The position numbers were made by a program, and so were the translations under genes. Under the pieces are notes generated by a model, which saw only the letters and a list, made by a program, of their open reading frames with translations, was not told the origin of the DNA and ran no database searches. Below, one piece after another: positions 32,585-41,645 of a stretch of DNA of 64,000 bases. Positions within the stretch are counted from its first letter, which is position 1. Every line of letters begins with the position of its first letter. Source of the stretch: Lachnospiraceae bacterium (GTDB lineage Bacteria > Bacillota > Clostridia > Lachnospirales > Lachnospiraceae); NCBI GenBank assembly GCA_030523345.1, contig JAUNIR010000003.1:1-64000 (forward strand), given 5' to 3'.

Positions 32585-35500
32585 ATGGCAAGTAGAATAC
32601 AGGGTATTACTGTAGAGATTGGTGGAGATACTACCAAACTTCAAACTGCTCTTAAGGGACTGAATGGTGAAATCAAATCTACCCAGGCTCAGCTTAAGGA
32701 TGTGGAGAAGTTACTTAAAATGGATCCGGGTAATACAGAGCTTCTTGCACAGAAGGAAAAACTCCTGGCGCAGGCTGTTGATGAAACGAAGCAGAAACTT
32801 GAGACTTTGAAAACAGCAGCAGAGCAAGCCAACACAGCACTTGAAAATGGTGACATTTCAAAAGAGCAGTATGATGCACTTCAAAGAGAAATCATTGAGA
32901 CTGAGCAGGAATTAAAGAAACTGGAAGCTGCAGCAAATGAGTCGTCTACAGCACTTCAGAAAATTGGTGCTGCCGGTGAAAAGATGAAGACCGTAGGTGA
33001 TAATATTTCCTCTGCTGGTCAGAAACTTCTTCCAGTTACAGCTACCGTTACAGCACTTGGTACCGCATCCGTAACAACAGCGGCAAACTTTGAATCCGCT
33101 ATGAGTCAGGTTCAGGCGACAATGGGTGTTACAAAAGATTCCATGTCAACGCTTGATGGCCAGAGTGTTAATACAATGGATGCATTATCAGAGCTGGCAA
33201 AGGAGATGGGTTCTTCCACAGCCTTTTCTGCAACAGAGTGTGCGGAGGCACTTAATTACTTAGCACTTGCCGGTTATAGCACGCAGGAAATGGCAGATAC
33301 CCTTCCTACAGTTCTTAACCTGGCAGCGGCCGGTGGTATTGATTTAGCTTCAGCGTCTGATATGGTAACCGATGCAATGTCAGCTCTTGGTATGGAAACA
33401 TCCGAAGCAGATACAATGGTTGACCAGATGGCCAAGACTGCATCAAGTACCAATACTTCGGTAGCACAGCTTGGTGAAGGTATTCTTACAATCGGTGCAA
33501 CTGCAAAGTCTATAAAGGGAGGAACCGCAGAACTTAATACTGCACTTGGTATCTTGGCTAATAACGGTATCAAGGGTGCAGAGGGTGGTACCCACTTAAG
33601 AAATATTATTCTTTCATTGCAGAATCCTACGGATAAAGCAGCAGCGCAGATGGAAGCGCTCGGTGTATCTGTATATGACTCCGAAGGTAATATGAGATCC
33701 ATGAATGACATACTTGGTGATTTGAATACCAGTATGGAAGGAATGACCTCGGAAGAAAAAGCAAACATTATTAGTACCATTTTCAATAAGACAGACCTTT
33801 CGTCAGTAAATGCTCTGTTAGCAAATACTGGTGAGACCTGGGATAACTTGCAGGGCTCTATTACAAATAGTGCCGGAGCAGCTCAGCAGATGGCTGATAC
33901 CCAGCTCGACAATTTACAAGGTCAGTTAACATTACTTAAGTCAGCTCTTGAAGGGCTGGCTATTTCTTTTGGTCAGCTTTTAATGCCTGCAATCAAAAGT
34001 ATTGTAGGTGTAATCCAGAGCGTAGTTGATTGGCTTAACAGCCTGGATGAAGGAACCAAGAAAACGATTGTAACGATTGCACTTGTAGCAGGTGCGCTTG
34101 GACCGGTGCTAATTGTGGTTGGAAAAGTTATATCTGCCATTGGTACGATTATGACAATTGTACCTAAGATTGGTGGACTTCTTTCTGGATTGCAGGGAGT
34201 TGTTGCAGCGTTTAATGCTGTATGTGCAGCGAACCCATACGTGCTTATTATTGCAGCAGTCATTGCGGTAATTGCAATCTTTGTTGTGTTGTGGAATAAG
34301 TGTGAGGCCTTTAGGAATTTCTGGATTAATCTCTGGGAAGGAATCAAGTCGATTGTTTCAAAAGCAGTGGAAGGAATCAAAGCAGTATTCGGAGTGATTA
34401 TTGATTTCATTAAAAATAACTGGCAGGCACTTCTTTTGATGTTGGTTAATCCGTTTGCGGGAGCATTTAAGCTCTTGTATGACAACTGCGAAGGTTTCAG
34501 GAATTTCATTAATGGTTTTATTGAAAAAATCAAAGCAATATTCTCTGCGGTGGTGGACTTCTTTAAGAATAACTGGCAGGCGTTATTGTTGCTGCTTGTT
34601 AATCCGTTTGCAGGAGCATTTAAGCTTTTGTATGACAACTGTGAAGGCTTCAGGAATTTTATCAATGGAGCATTAGAGGCGATTAAGACAGCCATATCAA
34701 ATGCGTGGGAAGCAATAAAGACTGGTATCACAACAGCCTGGACAGCGATATCGACGTTTTTCACGACGATTTGGGAAGGTATCAAGAATATCTTTACAAC
34801 TGTTATTGAGGCGATAAAGCTGGCGATTACCACTTGGGTTAATACAGTAAAAACAGTTATTACGACAGTATTTACTGCGATTCAGACTTTCTTTACTACC
34901 ATTTGGACAGCGATATCGACATTTTTCACCACGATCCTGACGACAATTCAGACCACATTTACTACGATCTGGAATGCAATAAAGACTGCAGTTACGACAG
35001 TGATCACAGCTATCCAGACAGTTATTACAACGGTATGGAATGCAATTAGTACAGCGATTACAACGGTGATGAATACCATAAAGAATACGATTAGTACTTT
35101 GTGGAATGGAATCAAAACCACAATCTCAACTATTGTGAATGGCATTAAGACTACAGTGAGCACGGTGTTCAATAATATTCTTACTGCGATAAAAACAACA
35201 GTTGGAAATATAGCATCTTCAATTAAGTCTGGTTTCCAGACAGCGATTAGTTATATTACTAGCCTTCCTTCGCAGGCCCTTCAGTGGGGTAAGGATATGA
35301 TTATGGGAATTGTAAATGGCATCAAATCCTGCATGAGTGCAGTTGGAGATGCTGTTAAGGGAGTGGCAGATAAGATTAAGTCATTCCTGCACTTCTCAGT
35401 TCCGGATGAAGGTCCACTTACTGATTATGAATCTTGGATGCCTGACTTTATGGATGGACTGGCTAAGGGAATTAATAAGAGTAAGAGTGTGGTGGCCAAA

Positions 35501-35752
35501 GCAGTGGAAGGTGTATCTCAGGATATGGTAATCAATCCACATGTGAGCGCTACAACAACTGCAATGGAGAGTTCTTCGGATACTTCAGCGCAGAATACAG
35601 CAAGCATTGTAGGAGCCATTAGAGAAGCATTTGCAGGTATCAATACGCAGGGTGGAGATACGGTTATTCCGGTTTATATTGGAGGCACAATGCTTGATGA
35701 AATCGTGGTAAATGCACAGCAAAGAATAAACTTAAGAAGTGGAGGAAGATAA
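32585..35752 (+). CDS. Tail tape measure protein
   Basis: A 1055-residue protein. The N-terminal ~120 residues are a coiled coil (TKLQTALKGLNGEIKSTQ). A PhageMin_Tail-type core follows (FESAMSQVQATMG, MGSSTAFSATECAEALNYLA, LAAAGGIDLASASDMVTDAM). Hydrophobic segments near 490-590 follow. A 51-residue tandem duplication (NNWQALL...NCEGFRNFIN) lies at about 610-710. A Thr/Ile/Trp-rich array of about 11-residue repeats (TTIW-AI-T) covers roughly 718-870. No lysozyme or peptidase domain was seen. It sets tail length and may form the DNA channel. Confidence 0.95.
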   Translation: MASRIQGITVEIGGDTTKLQTALKGLNGEIKSTQAQLKDVEKLLKMDPGNTELLAQKEKLLAQAVDETKQKLETLKTAAEQANTALENGDISKEQYDALQREIIETEQELKKLEAAANESSTALQKIGAAGEKMKTVGDNISSAGQKLLPVTATVTALGTASVTTAANFESAMSQVQATMGVTKDSMSTLDGQSVNTMDALSELAKEMGSSTAFSATECAEALNYLALAGYSTQEMADTLPTVLNLAAAGGIDLASASDMVTDAMSALGMETSEADTMVDQMAKTASSTNTSVAQLGEGILTIGATAKSIKGGTAELNTALGILANNGIKGAEGGTHLRNIILSLQNPTDKAAAQMEALGVSVYDSEGNMRSMNDILGDLNTSMEGMTSEEKANIISTIFNKTDLSSVNALLANTGETWDNLQGSITNSAGAAQQMADTQLDNLQGQLTLLKSALEGLAISFGQLLMPAIKSIVGVIQSVVDWLNSLDEGTKKTIVTIALVAGALGPVLIVVGKVISAIGTIMTIVPKIGGLLSGLQGVVAAFNAVCAANPYVLIIAAVIAVIAIFVVLWNKCEAFRNFWINLWEGIKSIVSKAVEGIKAVFGVIIDFIKNNWQALLLMLVNPFAGAFKLLYDNCEGFRNFINGFIEKIKAIFSAVVDFFKNNWQALLLLLVNPFAGAFKLLYDNCEGFRNFINGALEAIKTAISNAWEAIKTGITTAWTAISTFFTTIWEGIKNIFTTVIEAIKLAITTWVNTVKTVITTVFTAIQTFFTTIWTAISTFFTTILTTIQTTFTTIWNAIKTAVTTVITAIQTVITTVWNAISTAITTVMNTIKNTISTLWNGIKTTISTIVNGIKTTVSTVFNNILTAIKTTVGNIASSIKSGFQTAISYITSLPSQALQWGKDMIMGIVNGIKSCMSAVGDAVKGVADKIKSFLHFSVPDEGPLTDYESWMPDFMDGLAKGINKSKSVVAKAVEGVSQDMVINPHVSATTTAMESSSDTSAQNTASIVGAIREAFAGINTQGGDTVIPVYIGGTMLDEIVVNAQQRINLRSGGR
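34411..34716 (+). repeat. Tandem 153-base duplication in the tape measure gene
   Basis: AATAACTGGCAGG starts near 34415 and again near 34568, a 153-base (51-codon) period. The two units differ at scattered third positions but agree at almost every residue, so the duplication is selected or fairly recent. A third, partial NCEGFRNF-like stretch (KCEAFRNFWIN) lies just upstream. Confidence 0.75.
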
Positions 35753-35753
35753 G

Positions 35754-36116
35754 ATGGCATTTATTCAATATCTGAACTTCAATGGCGCGAATCTTCCTCT
35801 GCCGGATTCGTATGATATTGATTTATCCGCTGTAGAGGCAGATACAACAGGAGAAACAGAAGCAGGTACAACACAAAGAGATGTGGTGAGACAGGGAGTC
35901 GTTGGTATTTCCGTTTCATTTTCTGTATCTGCTGCCTGGCTAAAAAGGCTTACTGCATATTCAAAGCAGGATAAGCTGACGGTCAGGTATTTTAATACTG
36001 AGACCTTAGATATCAGTGAAACGGAAATGTATATCACTGGTTTTAAGGCAAAGCTAGAGAAGGACACTTCCAGAAAAGGACTCTGGAGTGTTTCTTTTAA
36101 TTTGAATGAATTTTAG
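35754..36116 (+). CDS. DUF6711-like distal tail protein
   Basis: A 120-residue protein in the Dit position (between tape measure and tail-tip protein): FIQYLNFNGANLPLPDSYDIDL start, TTQRDVVRQGVVGISVSFS centre. ATG 35754 is chosen because GGAGGAAG lies just upstream; an in-frame GTG at 35739 is part of the tape measure end. The baseplate hub adaptor role is inferred from position. Confidence 0.75.
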   Translation: MAFIQYLNFNGANLPLPDSYDIDLSAVEADTTGETEAGTTQRDVVRQGVVGISVSFSVSAAWLKRLTAYSKQDKLTVRYFNTETLDISETEMYITGFKAKLEKDTSRKGLWSVSFNLNEF

Positions 36117-36128
36117 GAGGTGGTTTTC

Positions 36129-38153
36129 TTGTATCCTGTTTCAGATGCATTTTTGAAAGAGATAGATTCGAATAGTAGAAAATATTACTGGACCGGTACG
36201 ATTACCACCAAAGGCAAAGTAACGTATGACTTTACGAATGAAGATATTGTAAAGGGCAGCGGTTATATTACCCGTTCCTGCTGTGGAAGTAGCGAGATTG
36301 AACTTGGATCCGTTTATGCAGCAGAAATGGGTATTACTTTGTTTACGAACATTGACAGATATACGCTTGATGGAGCAACGGTCAAATTGTACTTTCATTT
36401 GATACTTCCAGGAGGTAAGGAAGAGACTATTCCAATGGGGATCTATGAAGTGACAGAAGCAAATCGTAATCTGAAAACAATAGAGATTAAAGCATATGAT
36501 TACATGCTTCGATTTGATAAGAAGTTGAACCTGGAATCATCAAGCGGTACACCATATAACTTTTTGAATGTCATCTGTACAGCTTGCAAGGTGGGAATGG
36601 CCCAGACGCAGACTGATATTGATAAGATGACAAACGGAAAAGAAACTCTAGGTATATATTCTGAAAATGATATCGAGACATACAGAGATTTATTATTTTA
36701 TGTAGCGCAGGTGCTTGGATGTGTGTGCCAGATTAATCGTGAAGGAAAGCTGGAGCTTATTCCGTATAACAATACTGCAGTAAGAACCGTTGAAGCAAAG
36801 CATAGATATGACAGTTCTTATTCTGACTTTGTAACTAGGTATACAGCAATTTCCTCCACTAATAAAATCACAGAAGAATCTGAGTATTATGCGCTGGACC
36901 CGGATGATGCGCTTACCATGAATTTGGGGGTCAATCCGCTTTTACAGTTTGGACTGAAAACGACTAGAGCCAGACTACTTAATGCAATCTTGCAGGCAGT
37001 GTCAAAAGTCGAGTATGTACCTTTTGACAGTAACACGATTGGCAATCCGGCACTGGATCCTATGGATTGTTTGGTGTTTTCAGGAGGGCATGCTGATGCA
37101 ACAAAGATATCTTGTATTACCAGTATTACCTATAACATCAACGGTAAGCATACATTAAAGTGCGTAGGTAAGAATCCAAAGTTAGCAGAGGCTAAAAGTA
37201 AGAATGATAAAAATATCAGTGGTCTTTTGAATCAGGTGGAAGAAAATAAGACTGTTGTATATGACTTTGTAAATGTGGCGCCTTATGTAATTTATGATAA
37301 GTTTGTCGAGGTTTTGGATATTACTTTTGTTTCAAAGGAATCTACCAGCGCTATGTTTTTAGCAGAGGTGTTGGTGGACATTGAAGCTTATGAAATGACA
37401 AAGAAGATATCTGGAAAAGCAAGCTATGAATCTGAGGAGGAAGAAGAAACTGAAAAGAAGGTGGACTTTTCCTTTGTAGAGAAAACTCATCCGTATATTG
37501 AGATTATGTACAAAATCAATGGGGATGAGATAGAGGAGTTCCATCCAACGCAAATCTGCCATGAAGGAAAGCAGCTTATTACTTTATTCTTCCCGCTAAG
37601 TTCTGTGGAAGAAAATAGTGAGAATACTTTTACTATGTGGTTAAAGGTCGAGGATGGATTTGGAAAGATTGGTGAAACACAAATAAGAGCTACTCTTAGT
37701 GGTCAGGGTCTTGTTGCTGGTATCGGTGATTGGAATGGTCGTATTTCTGTTACAGATTCCTTTGCAGATATTGCGATTAATCATCCAGGAGTTAAGGTTC
37801 ATAAACTTGTATCAAGTGCTAGTGCCATACTTCCTAAGCAGGCAAAGCCAATGTTCTCACAGTCATTTGGAAGAATCGAAATTGCACCATTACAGTTTGG
37901 TTATGACCTTCTTAATGAGAGAGTTACCTGTGTTGAAGTTATTCATACATTTACAATGGATAAAGATTTCCCAGGTGAATATGATCCTTTGGTTATCGAG
38001 CTTAATGAGGAAAATGCATACCGCATGATTTGTGATTACACCTATGTATCTGCGGAAGAGGATATCGCCTACGGTAAGCTGCAGGTGCTTGATATTGATA
38101 CAACTCCATTTGAAAGAGTGGAGAGCATGGAGGTGAGCATATGCGAATCGTAG
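36129..38153 (+). CDS. Tail tip/baseplate protein (tail-associated, siphovirus hub-like)
   Basis: A 674-residue protein. It starts YPVSDAFLKEIDSNSRKYYW and continues with GSGYITRSCCGSSEIELGSV, and its N-terminal half resembles the hub domains of phage tail proteins. The C-terminal half is beta-rich and has an acidic patch (ESEEEEETEKK). TTG 36129 is chosen because AGGAGG at 36115-36120 is 8 bases before it and the known N-terminus starts at that Tyr-Pro; a GTG at 36120 overlaps the ribosome site. It overlaps the next gene by 13 bases. Confidence 0.75.
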   Translation: MYPVSDAFLKEIDSNSRKYYWTGTITTKGKVTYDFTNEDIVKGSGYITRSCCGSSEIELGSVYAAEMGITLFTNIDRYTLDGATVKLYFHLILPGGKEETIPMGIYEVTEANRNLKTIEIKAYDYMLRFDKKLNLESSSGTPYNFLNVICTACKVGMAQTQTDIDKMTNGKETLGIYSENDIETYRDLLFYVAQVLGCVCQINREGKLELIPYNNTAVRTVEAKHRYDSSYSDFVTRYTAISSTNKITEESEYYALDPDDALTMNLGVNPLLQFGLKTTRARLLNAILQAVSKVEYVPFDSNTIGNPALDPMDCLVFSGGHADATKISCITSITYNINGKHTLKCVGKNPKLAEAKSKNDKNISGLLNQVEENKTVVYDFVNVAPYVIYDKFVEVLDITFVSKESTSAMFLAEVLVDIEAYEMTKKISGKASYESEEEEETEKKVDFSFVEKTHPYIEIMYKINGDEIEEFHPTQICHEGKQLITLFFPLSSVEENSENTFTMWLKVEDGFGKIGETQIRATLSGQGLVAGIGDWNGRISVTDSFADIAINHPGVKVHKLVSSASAILPKQAKPMFSQSFGRIEIAPLQFGYDLLNERVTCVEVIHTFTMDKDFPGEYDPLVIELNEENAYRMICDYTYVSAEEDIAYGKLQVLDIDTTPFERVESMEVSICES

Positions 38154-39637
38154 AAGATGAATATAACTGGAAGCGGGCGGATCCAACAGTAATTACTCTG
38201 ACAGAAACGCCAACTTCCATAGAATTTGATACGCCGCTAAAGATTTATCGATTTAGAGGTGAGGGTGAATTTAGCATATTTGCGGATGAAGAAATGTCAG
38301 AGCTCATTTACTCTGGCATTTTTCCTTTTGAGCCAGAGATACCGATTTGCTGCACGGGTCTTACTTTTGTTGCAGGAATTGTAGAGTCTGGAGATGAAGA
38401 GGAAGAGTCAGAGGATGGAGAAAACGACCAGAGTGATGATAATACTTCAGAGCCGGATTCTGATACTGAGACCGAGGAAGTGGAAGATGATATGCAAGAT
38501 AATGAGGAAGATGAAAAGGCCCCAGTTCCAAAGGAGCCGATTGAGCCAACTGCAATTACACTTGTTTCTGAGACTGGTATTCAGAAAACAGTCCTTGATG
38601 ACTATTTGAATACAACAGAGGGAATGAGCTATATCAGCAATGGGTATAACGATGATGGAACATATTCTACCGCAGGACTTCCGGAGTTTATTTTTAATGG
38701 TGTTGCAGCAAGCACTATTTATATTTCAAGTAATCACTGGATTGGATTTGGAGTGAATACTTCGCAGCTTTATATCTTGCAAAGAGATGGTTGTTCCACT
38801 GCAATCTGGAGGCAAGAAGGTACATGCGGTAATGGTGTGAAGTTCTTAAAAATTAGGTTTGAAGGTTATACCGTTTATAGCCAGAGAGTTGATAGCAACA
38901 GACTGATATTTGAGCTATTTATCATGTCCAACAAGGATATGTTCCTTAATGTTATTCAGACACCGACAAGTGGCAATACCGGTACTTCACAGATGGTTTG
39001 TAATAACCAGACAACGATGCTTTCTTTGGCAGATCCAACAGGAGCAGGCGGTGGTACAATGGTGAGTTTCTATCACCTTGATGAAGAAGGGAAGACCTGG
39101 AATATTGTCTATGATAATTACAAAGGTATCGATTATTTCTCATATGGTTTTTTACTTAAGGCAGATGGGATGTATTGCACTGTCGTAGATGGAGTACTAA
39201 AGGAACTCATGGAAGAAGTACCAACAGCAGCAGATTTTTATGAGTTTGGTTTTCTTGAGGTTCCGGCAAGTGAGATTATGGTTGGAATTGATAATCCGCA
39301 GATTCTTTATTGGAGAGCTGGTGGAGATACAGAACTGATTAAGGATGTTGTGAAGGCTTATCCTTATCCGCATACAATTAAATGTGAGATTGATATGAGC
39401 CATATTTCTATCCTTGGAATCATGATGATGACTGCACAGTATTCCGGAGACGTAAGAGTAAAGTATTCACTCGATAATGAGGAAACGTACTCTGATGAGA
39501 TATCTATGGATGAGTGGCTTAATACGGATGTGGTGGAGCTTTGGAATAGCCTGCCAGAAAATAAAAAGCTGTTTTTGCTTTTTGTACTGCACGATAATGC
39601 TACAATTTCCCGATTCAAAATAACCTATGAGAATTAA
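38141..39637 (+). CDS. Baseplate/fibre protein with acidic linker, unknown function
   Basis: A 498-residue protein. N-terminal domain of about 85 residues, then a strikingly acidic linker at about 85-130 (runs such as GDEEEESEDGEN and TETEEVEDDMQD), then a beta-rich domain (FIFNGVAASTIYISSNHWIGFG). The NSSN-type H-W-I-G-F-G pattern resembles domains of phage side-fibre proteins. The C-terminal part has a V-KYSLD-EETYSD stretch. It starts within the end of the hub gene. Likely a receptor-binding or linker protein; the target is unknown. Confidence 0.65.
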   Translation: MRIVEDEYNWKRADPTVITLTETPTSIEFDTPLKIYRFRGEGEFSIFADEEMSELIYSGIFPFEPEIPICCTGLTFVAGIVESGDEEEESEDGENDQSDDNTSEPDSDTETEEVEDDMQDNEEDEKAPVPKEPIEPTAITLVSETGIQKTVLDDYLNTTEGMSYISNGYNDDGTYSTAGLPEFIFNGVAASTIYISSNHWIGFGVNTSQLYILQRDGCSTAIWRQEGTCGNGVKFLKIRFEGYTVYSQRVDSNRLIFELFIMSNKDMFLNVIQTPTSGNTGTSQMVCNNQTTMLSLADPTGAGGGTMVSFYHLDEEGKTWNIVYDNYKGIDYFSYGFLLKADGMYCTVVDGVLKELMEEVPTAADFYEFGFLEVPASEIMVGIDNPQILYWRAGGDTELIKDVVKAYPYPHTIKCEIDMSHISILGIMMMTAQYSGDVRVKYSLDNEETYSDEISMDEWLNTDVVELWNSLPENKKLFLLFVLHDNATISRFKITYEN

Positions 39638-39649
39638 AGGAGGGATTTC

Positions 39650-41047
39650 ATGTTAAAGGGAAAAATGACAATAGAACTTACCGATGTGAATACCGGTGAG
39701 AAAGAAACAATCGAAGAAGAGAACATGGTCACAAATGCCCTGGCAGAGATTTTTAGACCTCTTGGACATTTGATGAACGCGGACTCTATTTATAATAACA
39801 ACAATATGTATTACCAGAAGTTTTTGGGTGGTTTGCTTTTGTTTGATAATCCTATCGAAGAAGATGCAAATCAGCTCTTTGCTCCGGCAAATACTAACCT
39901 TGTGGGATGTGCTGTTTATAATACGCAGAACAACACAACTGGAAAAATGCGTGGTGGATATAACCAGACAGAGAGTGAGTTTAACGCCAAGCAGAGATAT
40001 ATGAAGTTTGTGTATGACTTTTCTACCTCGCAGGCAAACGGAACAATCTCATGTGTGGCACTTACCCATCAGCAGGGTGGTTATACAAGTTACGGAAGTA
40101 GTGATGCTGTTCTTCAGAGTCAGTCGATGGTAATCACTCCATTTTCAAGTACTCTCCATTACGTATATCCAAGCTGCACAGGAGCGAGCACAGGGGATCA
40201 ATATTCTGGATATACCCTTGGTACAACAGAATTGTTGTTCTTGCTGGATACCGATAATGATATGGCTTATTATTTCAAAATTAAAAGTGCAAACACGATA
40301 TCGATTGTGAGAAGAAGGTTGTATCTTAAGTCTGTATCGATTTTCGAGAATCCATACAGCCAGAAAGCACTTATTGATGAAACAGAGCTTGACCAGCTAA
40401 GCATTTCCCTGTCCACAAACTATATTTCTTTTAACTTTGATACCAAGAATAATTATTTGTATATCTGCTCGTCTGCGAATTACTATACAGCACCAAATGG
40501 CACATATCAGATAACAAGGATTCGATTAAGAGATTATGCGATATCACAGTGGACTATGACAAACACGGCAAATGAGAATATCAATACAAATGGTATGAGA
40601 TTTGCGTTTTGTTACGATGGTTTTATTTATTTAAGAGGGTACAATTCTCCTTATGAAACCTATAAGGTTGAAATAGGAAACTCTGCTAACATTACAAAGA
40701 TTAAGAGAAGTGGTATGTCATCTAATGATTGCATTCCTGTTTTTGCAATTGACGGAAGAATCTATTATCAATATTTTAGCAACAGTCCACATCTGTACAT
40801 CCTAAATACGGAAACGGATGAAATGCTAAAGACTGAGAATTATTGTATTTATGCAGCTAATAATTCTCCGGCATACACACCTGTTCTTAACCATCCATTG
40901 CACATGTATTGCAGTTATGGTAGCTGGTCAACGGGACCATTCTTTATTGTGGCGAATTACCTCGGCACAATTAATAATCTGTCAGAACCGGTAACAAAGA
41001 CCGCAGACAAGACTATGAAAATAACATATACAATCCAGGAGCAGTAA
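39650..41047 (+). CDS. Phage minor structural protein, probable tail fibre/receptor-binding
   Basis: A 465-residue protein with an N-terminal MTIELTDVNTGEKETIEEENMVTNAL block seen in virion-attached proteins of related phages. A long repeated beta-strand region follows, rich in Tyr, Ser, Thr and Asn (DNDMAYYFKIKSAN, NTISIVRRR). The composition suggests a carbohydrate- or surface-contacting propeller or fibre. AAAGGAGGG precedes it and a terminator hairpin follows. No enzyme motif seen. Confidence 0.65.
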   Translation: MLKGKMTIELTDVNTGEKETIEEENMVTNALAEIFRPLGHLMNADSIYNNNNMYYQKFLGGLLLFDNPIEEDANQLFAPANTNLVGCAVYNTQNNTTGKMRGGYNQTESEFNAKQRYMKFVYDFSTSQANGTISCVALTHQQGGYTSYGSSDAVLQSQSMVITPFSSTLHYVYPSCTGASTGDQYSGYTLGTTELLFLLDTDNDMAYYFKIKSANTISIVRRRLYLKSVSIFENPYSQKALIDETELDQLSISLSTNYISFNFDTKNNYLYICSSANYYTAPNGTYQITRIRLRDYAISQWTMTNTANENINTNGMRFAFCYDGFIYLRGYNSPYETYKVEIGNSANITKIKRSGMSSNDCIPVFAIDGRIYYQYFSNSPHLYILNTETDEMLKTENYCIYAANNSPAYTPVLNHPLHMYCSYGSWSTGPFFIVANYLGTINNLSEPVTKTADKTMKITYTIQEQ

Positions 41048-41079
41048 GCATCTATCAGTAAATGGTAGGTGCTTTTATT
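41047..41079 (+). terminator. Terminator after the tail fibre gene
   Basis: AGCATCTATCA-GTAAA-TGGTAGGTGCT, then TTTATT. Its sequence resembles the hairpin before the tape measure gene. Confidence 0.65.
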
Positions 41080-41107
41080 ATGCAAAAAATCAAAGGAGGA
41101 ACGAAGC

Positions 41108-41443
41108 ATGAATGAGAGCATTAGAGAATTTCTAACCTGGCTTAGCGCACTTGGTATTCCATCCATTTTCGCTATGACCGCCTGGTGTATCAAGAGCTGT
41201 ATTCATTACACCAGACAACTTAAGACATTAGCGAAAGCGCAGCAGGCACAGATGAGATCGCAGCTTTTAGAACAGTACCATTTCTATATGGACTCAGGCT
41301 GGATTTCAGAAGAACACATGGAGGATTGGGAGAATCAGTACAAGGCATATCACAGCCTTGGCGAGAACGGTATTCTCGACAGCAGACGAGAGCAGCTTTT
41401 ATTGCTGCCAAATAAAAAGAAGGAGGAACAGGACAATGAGTAA
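41108..41443 (+). CDS. Small membrane-anchored phage protein in the lysis module
   Basis: A 111-residue protein. An N-terminal membrane segment ([21 protein letters not shown]) is followed by a cytoplasmic coiled coil ([24 protein letters not shown]) and an end with [21 protein letters not shown] precedes ATG 41108. It overlaps the holin gene by 8 bases through ATGAGTAA. Proteins of this layout recur just before holins; a holin partner or pinholin-type role is possible but unproven. Confidence 0.7.
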   Translation: MNESIREFLTWLSALGIPSIFAMTAWCIKSCIHYTRQLKTLAKAQQAQMRSQLLEQYHFYMDSGWISEEHMEDWENQYKAYHSLGENGILDSRREQLLLLPNKKKEEQDNE

Positions 41444-41645
41444 CTATTGGAAGAACTGGCTTAAAGCCGCAGGTATTAGAGCAATTAAGACTGTCGCACA
41501 GACAGCTATTGCAACAATTGGAACTACTGCAGTAATGGGTGATGTGAACTGGGTAATGGTCGCGAGTGCATCGGCGCTTGCGGGTATCTTATCTTTACTT
41601 ACCAGTATCGCAGGTATCCCGGAAGTAAAGGAAGGTGATGAGTAA
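41436..41645 (+). CDS. Holin, phi LC3/r1t-like
   Basis: A 69-residue protein: an amphipathic start [21 protein letters not shown], membrane segments [13 protein letters not shown] and [20 protein letters not shown], and a charged end (EVKEGDE). It matches small class II phage holins. It forms membrane holes that release the endolysin, whose gene starts one base before this stop. Confidence 0.9.
   Translation: MSNYWKNWLKAAGIRAIKTVAQTAIATIGTTAVMGDVNWVMVASASALAGILSLLTSIAGIPEVKEGDE

Noticed and set aside
33973..34833. Long antisense open frame (286 codons) opposite the tape measure gene
   Set aside because: It mirrors the Thr/Ile-rich repeat array of the tape measure; no ribosome site or family-like sequence, and the sense gene is certain.
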